From Desulfobacterales bacterium (GTDB lineage: Bacteria; Desulfobacterota; Desulfobacteria; Desulfobacterales; QNYZ01): a stretch of DNA of 11,769 nucleotides. The translations under genes and the position numbers were made by a program. Below, in pieces: positions 6,536 through 11,769 of this stretch (positions within the stretch are counted from its first letter, which is position 1; each line of letters starts with the position of its first letter). The notes beneath the pieces are model-generated. The model was not told the DNA's origin. It ran no database searches and was given only the letters and a program-made list of their open reading frames with translations. The DNA lies in contig JAOZUU010000035.1 of NCBI GenBank assembly GCA_029938515.1, positions 1-11,769 of the forward strand, written 5' to 3'.

Positions 6536-7885
6536 TCAGATATTAAATTTATCTTGTACGTTTACCTTGAGCAACCCCTTGGCCAATAAAATTTCTAAGT
6601 GTTGATTTATTTCCACCCTATCAGCATTCATTATAACTTGTTGTTCACCTTTGTTGACGGTTCGGGTGATGCTGTAGCCACGTTGAAGAATGGCCATGGG
6701 GTTCAATGCAGCCAGGGCGCCTTCTATACATTTTAGACGGTATTGCTTGTTGTTTATGTATATTTCCTTTAACTTCAATAAGTTTTTGTATGTAGAATGA
6801 TTAATATCTTTATATTTATGCACATAACTTATTGGATTAACGTTTTTTAATCTGAAATTGACCAGCGATGCACGATGGCGTTCCGTGTGCAGGCTTTGGA
6901 AGACCCAAGTTGTCATCCGGTTGGTATGATGGTCGATTTTAAGGTGTAATTCCTCGATACGGTGCCTGGGGCTTTTTATAGATTTGGTCAGGTATTGCAG
7001 ATCTTTACGATTATCCGTAATATAACGTTGGATTGATCTCTCCATGTCATATTTAACCCTTTGTATTCTCTTGACAATATCTCTTTTTTCCGGGACAATA
7101 AGTTCAGCGGCGGCGGATGGTGTCGGAGCACGAAAATCGGCAGTAAAATCGGAGATAGTATAATCCACTTCATGACCCACGGCGGAAACAATGGGAATAC
7201 GTGATGCATATATGGCCCGGGCAACGATTTCGGAATTAAATGCCTGAAGGTCTTCGAGTGAGCCGCCGCCCCTCGCCAGGACAATAATTTCCGCCTGGGC
7301 GTGTAAATTCAGCATTTCAATGGCCGCGCCTATTTCCTTTTCCGCCTCAATTCCTTGTACCTTCGCAGGCGCGATAATCAAACGGATGTTTTCAAAGCGC
7401 CGGAATAGCACATTCATCATGTCATGGATAACGGCACCGGATAGAGAAGTGACTACTCCGATGATTCGCGGCATTAAGGGCAAGGGTGATTTGTGACGCG
7501 TGTCAAACAATCCTTCTTTTTCCAGCCGCTTTTTTAATTGTTCAAAGGCGATCTGAAGAGCGCCTACACCGGCTGGTTCAATATATTCCAGAATGATTTG
7601 ATAAGTTCCGCGCGGTGCATATACGCTGATTCGGCCCAACCCGGTTACTTCGAGACCATTTTCGAGGTCAAATTTTAGGTTTTTTGCCGGGCCGCGAAAA
7701 ATTACTGACTTTATCTGTGAGGATTCGTCCTTTAAATCAAAATAGCAATGCCCTGACGCGGGAATATAACGATTCGTAATTTCGCCGGTAATCCAAACAA
7801 ACGGAAATTCTTCCTCGATCATATCCTTGATCTTTTCAGTCAGCCCGGAAACCGTATATATCTGCCTGTTGATGGTGTCTTTCAT
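6536..7885 (-). CDS. xseA: exodeoxyribonuclease VII large subunit
   Basis: The 449 residues match the family length. An N-terminal OB-fold (about 9-105: YTVSGLTEKIK, WITGEITN, HCYFDLKD, PRGTYQI) binds single-stranded DNA. The catalytic domain follows with GVVTSLSGAVIHD (143-155), LARGGGSLEDLQAFN (203-217), SAVGHEVDYTISDFTAD (234-250) and RAPTPSAAAEL (252-262). The expected catalytic D, R, H and D residues (D155, R205, H238, D241) are all in place. A long charged helical region (about 265-385) is the XseB-binding coiled coil. The C-terminal LNPMAILQRGYSITR element is typical. The ATG has only a weak Shine-Dalgarno. The part encoding roughly residues 349-388 is very AT-rich (about 23% GC over 6721-6840), unlike the flanking genes. 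The protein is otherwise intact, with no frameshift. Confidence 0.96.
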   Translation of the reverse strand: MKDTINRQIYTVSGLTEKIKDMIEEEFPFVWITGEITNRYIPASGHCYFDLKDESSQIKSVIFRGPAKNLKFDLENGLEVTGLGRISVYAPRGTYQIILEYIEPAGVGALQIAFEQLKKRLEKEGLFDTRHKSPLPLMPRIIGVVTSLSGAVIHDMMNVLFRRFENIRLIIAPAKVQGIEAEKEIGAAIEMLNLHAQAEIIVLARGGGSLEDLQAFNSEIVARAIYASRIPIVSAVGHEVDYTISDFTADFRAPTPSAAAELIVPEKRDIVKRIQRVKYDMERSIQRYITDNRKDLQYLTKSIKSPRHRIEELHLKIDHHTNRMTTWVFQSLHTERHRASLVNFRLKNVNPISYVHKYKDINHSTYKNLLKLKEIYINNKQYRLKCIEGALAALNPMAILQRGYSITRTVNKGEQQVIMNADRVEINQHLEILLAKGLLKVNVQDKFNI

Positions 7886-7965
7886 ATAAGATTCTATTTA
7901 ACGTCTGATAATGTATATTATGTAAACTTTAAGAAAATATAGATAACAGGGCCATCTAAGCTGTG

Positions 7966-8241
7966 CTAACCGTCCTCTTTCGTCCCGTAATTGAATAAAT
8001 CGCGGATCGCGGGAACGATATAGATATCATCAAGGGAAAATGTGCGCAGGCAGTCAACCAGGACATCGATCTGGTCATCCTTGGACATATGCTTATCAAG
8101 AACGATTCGTTTTTTTCCTTTAATTCTGCATACACCGCTTTTTACAGGAAAGCCGGAGATTTTAAGATTTTGCACTGACACGTCGATCCCGAGTTTTTCG
8201 GCTAAATCAACAAGATGTTGGTATATTTGATCTGGTTTCAT
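7966..8241 (-). CDS. small conserved-looking hypothetical protein (91 aa)
   Basis: I do not recognise a named family. The protein begins with a helix (about 1-17, MKPDQIYQHLVDLAEKLGI). A probable beta hairpin follows (18-49), with two Lys/Arg-rich turns (VKSGVCRIKGKKRIVLDKH). A helix follows (about 53-69, SKDDQIDVLVDCLRTF), then DDIYIVPAIRDLFNYG near the end. Two Cys (38 and 64) are not arranged as a metal site. There is no signal peptide or membrane segment, so it is probably cytosolic. It starts at ATG with a poor Shine-Dalgarno, 119 bp from the divergent BI-1 gene, and ends 80 bp before xseA. It reads as real coding sequence: ordinary composition, no overlap, correct orientation. Position suggests it leads the xseA series, but nothing links it functionally to exonuclease VII. 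Confidence 0.75.
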   Translation of the reverse strand: MKPDQIYQHLVDLAEKLGIDVSVQNLKISGFPVKSGVCRIKGKKRIVLDKHMSKDDQIDVLVDCLRTFSLDDIYIVPAIRDLFNYGTKEDG

Positions 8242-8296
8242 CCTGAATCCGTGACGGAAAATATCTAAAAAGGAACGTTTTTTAAAAGATTTCTAC

Positions 8297-8324
8297 TTGA
8301 AATACCCGCAGGTTGTACTATATT
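8297..8324 (+). promoter_or_regulatory. sigma70-type promoter of the BI-1/YccA gene
   Basis: TTGAAA (8297-8302) and TATATT (8319-8324) are separated by 16 bp, a good housekeeping-type promoter. The predicted start of transcription lies near 8331, about 30 nt before the ATG. It is the only obvious promoter for the lone plus-strand gene. The call rests on consensus resemblance only. Confidence 0.6.
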
Positions 8325-8345
8325 GATCGTAAATAATAAACGAAT

Positions 8346-8352
8346 AAGGAGG
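8346..8352 (+). promoter_or_regulatory. ribosome binding site of the BI-1/YccA gene
   Basis: AAGGAGG matches the anti-Shine-Dalgarno core and lies 8 nt before the ATG at 8361, fixing this start. It is the strongest Shine-Dalgarno in the window and suggests efficient translation. Confidence 0.85.
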
Positions 8353-8360
8353 TCTTTCGA

Positions 8361-9065
8361 ATGGAGACAGCTCAATACCAGACAACCCAAACCCAGGTAC
8401 GGGTCAATACCTTTGTACGCTCCGTATACAACTGGATGGCCATTGGCCTTGGATTGACCGGATTGGTCGCCTATTATGTTGCCAATAACGAGTCCCTGTT
8501 GCGGATCATTTTCGGGAACCAGATGTTTTTTTTCGGTTTGATCATCGGTGAACTGGCCATGGTTTTTTATTTGAGTGCCCGGATTAGCAAACTGCAGCCC
8601 TCAACGGCTACGGGATTATTCCTGTTTTATGCTTTTTTAAACGGTGTTACCCTGTCCGCTATTTTCCTCGTGTATTCCCGAACGAGTATTGCATCCACCT
8701 TTTTCATCTGCGCGGCGACCTTTGCCGCCAGCAGCGTGTTCGGCTGGGTGACCAAACGCGACTTGACCGGTATGGGGAATTTCCTGTTCATGGGCCTGAT
8801 CGGCATCATCATTGCCTCTGTTGTCAATATGTTTATGAAAAGCAGCGGGATGAGTATGATCATCAGCTATATCGGAGTGATCGTCTTCGTTGGCTTAACC
8901 GCCTATGACACCCAGAAAATCAAGACCATGGCCATGTCCCAACCGGCCGATATCGATGCTGGCGTGGTTCGAAAAGGCGCCATCATGGGGGCCCTTTCCC
9001 TGTATCTCGATTTTATCAATCTCTTTCTCATGATGCTGCGAATATTCGGCGGAGGAAGGGACTAA
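8361..9065 (+). CDS. Bax inhibitor-1/YccA (TMBIM) family membrane protein
   Basis: This 234-residue, very hydrophobic protein has seven probable membrane segments (about 24-42, 53-72, 83-104, 110-130, 139-157, 165-183 and 206-228) after a polar N-terminus (1-20). Family signatures are the loop TKRDLTGMGNFLFMGLIG (131-148), GLTAYDTQKIK (178-188) and GALSLYLDFINLFLMMLRIFG (210-230). D183 and D217 fall where the family's di-aspartyl pair sits. In the Bacillus homologue YetJ that pair gates a pH-dependent calcium leak. Related E. coli proteins are YccA, which binds the FtsH protease, and YbhL. Which role this one has cannot be told from sequence. It is monocistronic: its own promoter, a strong Shine-Dalgarno, and a bidirectional terminator shared with convergent glmM. 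Confidence 0.92.
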   Translation: METAQYQTTQTQVRVNTFVRSVYNWMAIGLGLTGLVAYYVANNESLLRIIFGNQMFFFGLIIGELAMVFYLSARISKLQPSTATGLFLFYAFLNGVTLSAIFLVYSRTSIASTFFICAATFAASSVFGWVTKRDLTGMGNFLFMGLIGIIIASVVNMFMKSSGMSMIISYIGVIVFVGLTAYDTQKIKTMAMSQPADIDAGVVRKGAIMGALSLYLDFINLFLMMLRIFGGGRD

Positions 9066-9067
9066 AA

Positions 9068-9098
9068 ATTGACGATTGGTGATTGAAGATTGACGATT
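9068..9098. repeat. short heptad-like direct repeat after the BI-1 gene
   Basis: ATTGACGATT occurs at 9068-9077 and again at 9089-9098, with GATTG-containing units between, giving an approximate 7-bp period. This is a low-complexity tract a few bases after the stop codon of the BI-1 gene. The number of units is too small for any clear function. Confidence 0.5.
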
Positions 9099-9110
9099 AA
9101 AAAAATTGTA

Positions 9111-9127
9111 TCACGCCATAGGCGTGA
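9111..9127. repeat. small perfect hairpin TCACGCC-ATA-GGCGTGA
   Basis: A 7-bp perfect stem has a 3-nt ATA loop. On the minus strand the stem is followed after a few bases by a T-run (rc of AAAAAA near 9100), so it could act as a second, weaker terminator behind the main one for glmM. Its core CGCCATAGGCG also occurs at 10722-10732 on the other side of glmM. Confidence 0.55.
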
Positions 9128-9137
9128 CAGGATAAAA

Positions 9138-9164
9138 AACCCCGCATTTATTGGATGCGGGGTT
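9138..9164. terminator. bidirectional intrinsic terminator between BI-1 gene and glmM
   Basis: A perfect 10-bp GC-rich stem AACCCCGCAT/ATGCGGGGTT (9138-9147/9155-9164) encloses a 7-nt loop. On the minus strand the transcript continues into six Ts (rc of 9134-9139), ideal for ending the glmM transcript. On the plus strand it continues CTTTTA, weaker but usable for the BI-1 gene. It lies between two convergent genes, 7 nt after the glmM stop. Confidence 0.92.
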
Positions 9165-9171
9165 CTTTTAT

Positions 9172-10530
9172 TCAGGATGCTTCCCCGATCGTTTTTGAAA
9201 CCACGTCGGCAATTTTACGGCAATATCGCTCTGTTATTTCTGAATTGGGGCCTTCTACCATGACCCGACACATTGGTTGCGTCCCGGAATAACGGACCAG
9301 CACCCTGCCCCGTGTATTTAATTCCAATTCCACTTGCGAGATAACCTGCCGGAGCGCCATTAACTCATTTAAATCAGGCTTGGATTTGACCGATACGTTT
9401 ATAAGTATCTGGGGGGCGACGGTCATTATTCCGGCAAGTTCGGAAAGTGGCTTATGCTGTCCCACCATCACTTCCATGAGACGAAGCGCCGACAACAATC
9501 CATCTCCGGTGGTATGTTGATCTAAAAAAATAATATGCCCCGAATCCTCACCACCGAGTGCAGCACCAGTGGCTCTCATCTTTTCCATCACCCGGCGATC
9601 ACCCACATCGGTGGTTTCATGATCGATTCCCATCCGATCAAGCGCCATTGTTAATCCAATATTGCTCATGATGGTGCTAACAACCATGTTATTCCGTAAT
9701 TGACCCTGTGATTTCATATAATTTGCACAAATAGCCAGGATTTGATCACCTGTCAGCACATGACCGGTTTCATCCACAGCTGCCAGGCGGTCTCCGTCCC
9801 CGTCAAACGCCACTCCCAGGTCCGCGCCCGTCTCCCTCACTTTTTGAGCCAGAACCCGGGTATGTTCCGAGCCACATTCAGCATTGATATTTTTTCCGTC
9901 CGGGTGGATGAAAAGGGATGTCACGTCGGCCCCTAAGGATTCAAATAATACCGGTGCGATCCGATATGTTGCGCCGTTGGCGCAGTCGATCACCAATTTC
10001 AGGCCATCCAGGTCATGTTTTTTCGGCCAGCATTGACATAAAAAATCAAGATATTGATCTTCGGCATCCGGCAATTGGATGATTCGACCGATTTCCTGAT
10101 TGGGTTTTGCAGTCTTATCCGATCCCTCATCCAGAATACCGCTTTCGATTTTGGCTTCAATTTGATCGGATAACTTATACCCATTCCCGTCAAAAATCTT
10201 GATGCCATTATCAAAGTAAGGATTGTGAGAAGCTGAAATGACGATTCCAGCCACAGCTGTATCCGTATTGGACGACAAATAGGCGATCCCCGGGGTTGGA
10301 ATTATTCCTGCGTGTAACACATTAACTCCGCAAGAGCATATTCCGGAATTAATTGCAGATACGATCATATCACCTGAAGCACGCGTATCGGCTCCTATCA
10401 GGATATGCGCCCCCGGCTGATTACCAAAAACGACCGCCACGGATCGTCCAATCCGTACAATCATTTCCGGTGTCAGTGGATAATGGTTCGCTTTACCCCG
10501 GATGCCGTCGGTTCCAAATATTTTTCCCAT
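9172..10530 (-). CDS. glmM: phosphoglucosamine mutase
   Basis: The enzyme interconverts glucosamine 6-phosphate and glucosamine 1-phosphate for UDP-GlcNAc synthesis, hence for peptidoglycan and LPS. The 452 residues fit the alpha-D-phosphohexomutase family. Domain 1 begins KIFGTDGIRGKAN (3-15). The phosphoserine loop ISASHNP (98-104) carries the catalytic S101. The Mg-binding loop is DGDGDR (243-248). The sugar-binding loop is GGEDSGH (326-332). The C-terminal phosphate loop is RYSGTQP (413-419), where SGTE is usual. The FGTDGIRG start and GEDSGH favour GlmM over PgcA or ManB. The ATG has a weak Shine-Dalgarno. A terminator follows directly. The gene upstream on the same strand (228 bp away) encodes a left-handed beta-helix protein that could act in the same pathway. 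Confidence 0.95.
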   Translation of the reverse strand: MGKIFGTDGIRGKANHYPLTPEMIVRIGRSVAVVFGNQPGAHILIGADTRASGDMIVSAINSGICSCGVNVLHAGIIPTPGIAYLSSNTDTAVAGIVISASHNPYFDNGIKIFDGNGYKLSDQIEAKIESGILDEGSDKTAKPNQEIGRIIQLPDAEDQYLDFLCQCWPKKHDLDGLKLVIDCANGATYRIAPVLFESLGADVTSLFIHPDGKNINAECGSEHTRVLAQKVRETGADLGVAFDGDGDRLAAVDETGHVLTGDQILAICANYMKSQGQLRNNMVVSTIMSNIGLTMALDRMGIDHETTDVGDRRVMEKMRATGAALGGEDSGHIIFLDQHTTGDGLLSALRLMEVMVGQHKPLSELAGIMTVAPQILINVSVKSKPDLNELMALRQVISQVELELNTRGRVLVRYSGTQPMCRVMVEGPNSEITERYCRKIADVVSKTIGEAS

Positions 10531-10609
10531 AATTAAACGTCTCGTAATTTTCTACAACTGGATGAAAATAAAAGGTGTGTTTTGCGGTTTACGTTTTGGA
10601 TCAATCACG

Positions 10610-10734
10610 GAATAATGGAATATTGGAACGATGGAATAGTGGGTTCTCCAAGGAAACTATCTATTTTAAACTTTACTGTTCCGCCTTTGGCGGACCATTT
10701 TTCCAATATTCCAGCATTCTCCGCCATAGGCGGA
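10610..10734. repeat. nested inverted repeats upstream of glmM
   Basis: Outer arms 10610-10628 and 10701-10719 are reverse complements at 17 of 19 positions, including a perfect 13-bp core TGGAATATTGGAA/TTCCAATATTCCA. Within and beside them are two small perfect hairpins: TCCGCC-TTT-GGCGGA (10680-10694) and TCCGCC-ATA-GGCGGA (10720-10734). The element occupies more than half of the 228-bp gap between the beta-helix gene and glmM. It looks like an intergenic palindromic repeat cluster. Neither hairpin is followed by a T-run on the minus strand. I see no clear promoter for glmM in the remaining 80 bp. Confidence 0.7.
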
Positions 10735-10758
10735 TGAGTGAAGCGAATTAACTTGAGC

Positions 10759-11769
10759 CTATTTCCGGATCTTACCTGAATCCATTTCCAATGACGGTAT
10801 TTTTCTCAACAATTCCTGAACCACCTGATCAACGATGCCTGTCAACCATCGGGTCCCCTCCCCTTTTGCACCGGATTCCATCATACCGATTGTTCGGATA
10901 TAATCCTTGTCGGTTTTCTCAACGATCGGTAAAAGGGTTTGAAAAAACCGGTCCCGGATCGCTTCATCACCCGTAACCGATTGGCGGAATCGATCAAGTC
11001 TTTCCATTATGGCCGCCTGATGTATGATTAAATCCTGATGATGGCGTATGTTCGCGGGGGGCTCCTGACCACTTAATTTTTGGTTGCTTTTCTCGAGCGA
11101 TGCCGGCAGCAGCGAGATAAAATGATCCAACCGTTGAATCCGCTCCTCAATGGCCATGGCCAGCTTTTCTACCAATCCTTCAAAGAGCGGTAACGGAAAA
11201 ATATCCGATATAAATAATGATCGAACATGCCGGTACCACTGCATCAGGGCCAGTAAATTGGCGATATAGACAAAGTTATTCGAGATAATGCGTTTCACAT
11301 TCGGATAGATACCCTTTCGAAACGGCAACCGCCCTCCCCTGCCAACCGAACCGACGAGTAAATTACCGGAATCGGTTACGTCCTTGCGATAAATCGATCC
11401 GGCCGCGATGATATTACCAAAGTCAATGCGACACGGTCCCACCAATCCACCCTGGCCTCCCAGGAAGATAGGTGGTTGATCAAGCATGACCCCCCCGGGA
11501 ACATCTCCCAGCAATGACGGAGTCGCCTTGTCCTGGTTGGGTGTGTAGTTAAAATGAATATATGAACTGCCCACTTCGCTGTGATCCTTGCGGCTGGTAC
11601 CGCCGGCCATGAAACAATCACAAAAATTAATCAGGCTGCCGAGGGTGACGAATGGGAATAAGATAGTCTGTTTTAATGCCACGGTATGGGCGACATTGGC
11701 CTGCTCTTCCAGGATCGTTCCCTCGCGGACATGTGTCCCCAGACCCATTTGGTTTTGTCCCAGAAACAC
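10759..11769 (-). CDS. left-handed beta-helix (GlmU C-terminal-like) protein, 5' end outside window
   Basis: Only the last 336 codons are seen. The frame is open to the window edge, and the GTG there is probably an internal Val. Residues about 8-132 read as left-handed beta-helix (hexapeptide) coils: GTHVREGTILEEQANVAHTV, LFPFVTLGSLINFC, then NYTPNQDKAT (74-83), GGQGGLVGP (104-112) and GNIIAAGSIYRKDV (118-131). The NYTPNQDKAT...GD and LVGP...IAAGS order parallels the acetyltransferase half of GlmU (NYDGxNKxxT...IGD, LVAP, IAAGS). H63 in KDHSEVG is a possible but unproven counterpart of its catalytic His. Residues about 150-336 form a mainly helical C-terminal region that GlmU lacks. Position just upstream of glmM supports a UDP-GlcNAc or sugar-nucleotide role. 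A nucleotidyltransferase domain may lie upstream, outside the window. Confidence 0.7.
   Translation of the reverse strand: MFLGQNQMGLGTHVREGTILEEQANVAHTVALKQTILFPFVTLGSLINFCDCFMAGGTSRKDHSEVGSSYIHFNYTPNQDKATPSLLGDVPGGVMLDQPPIFLGGQGGLVGPCRIDFGNIIAAGSIYRKDVTDSGNLLVGSVGRGGRLPFRKGIYPNVKRIISNNFVYIANLLALMQWYRHVRSLFISDIFPLPLFEGLVEKLAMAIEERIQRLDHFISLLPASLEKSNQKLSGQEPPANIRHHQDLIIHQAAIMERLDRFRQSVTGDEAIRDRFFQTLLPIVEKTDKDYIRTIGMMESGAKGEGTRWLTGIVDQVVQELLRKIPSLEMDSGKIRK

Noticed and set aside
7886..7965. AT-rich gap upstream of xseA considered as a promoter
   Set aside because: Several weak -10-like strings occur but none pairs with a convincing -35 at suitable spacing, so no promoter is called.
9068..9164. 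Possible small CRISPR-like or phage attachment repeat cluster in the convergent gap
   Set aside because: The direct repeat is only 10 nt with two copies and no regular spacers; the remaining structure is a standard intrinsic terminator plus one small hairpin.
1..11769. tRNA, rRNA, riboswitch or defence-system genes
   Set aside because: Reading both strands gave no tRNA-like cloverleaf, rRNA motif, recognisable riboswitch core (including no THI-box before dxs) or defence-related protein.

Overview
The window is a compact, housekeeping-type stretch of a bacterial chromosome. The best guess is a Desulfobacterota (deltaproteobacterial, Desulfobacterales-like) genome. The basis is the gene order xseA-xseB-ispA-dxs-tlyA, the GHGGAGKT-type EF-G-like GTPase that follows it, a GlmM beside an unusual left-handed beta-helix protein, and short palindromic repeats in most gaps. 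This taxonomic call is inference from gene content; no rRNA or other marker is present.

Layout, in transcription order. On the minus strand at the right edge is the 3' part of a beta-helix (GlmU-like acyltransferase fold) protein (10759-11769, cut by the window edge), then glmM (9172-10530). A strong bidirectional terminator (9138-9164) separates glmM from the only plus-strand gene, a Bax inhibitor-1/YccA-family membrane protein (8361-9065) with its own promoter and ribosome binding site. Divergent from it runs a minus-strand series: an unrecognised 91-residue protein (7966-8241), xseA (6536-7885), xseB (6147-6404), ispA (5245-6150, TTG start overlapping the xseB stop), dxs (3192-5066, GTG start), tlyA (2224-3003, TTG start) and an EF-G-like GTPase (30-2105).

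Functionally, Dxs makes the first intermediate of the MEP isoprenoid pathway and IspA makes farnesyl-type diphosphate. These feed undecaprenyl carrier and quinone synthesis. GlmM, and possibly its beta-helix neighbour, belong to UDP-GlcNAc synthesis for peptidoglycan and LPS. XseA/XseB form exonuclease VII. TlyA and the EF-G-like protein act on or near the ribosome. No phage, CRISPR, toxin-antitoxin, tRNA or rRNA was found.

The genes are ordinary; the unusual signal lies in the gaps. Most intergenic spaces hold an inverted-repeat element. The clearest is about 160 bp between ispA and dxs: near-perfect 26-27 bp terminal inverted repeats, an inner palindrome and a flanking TAA triplet on both sides. 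Deleting it with one TAA copy restores a tight ispA-dxs junction (stop, then AGGAG, then GTG), so it looks like a MITE-like insertion into a translationally close operon. No gap in the window exceeds 300 bases.
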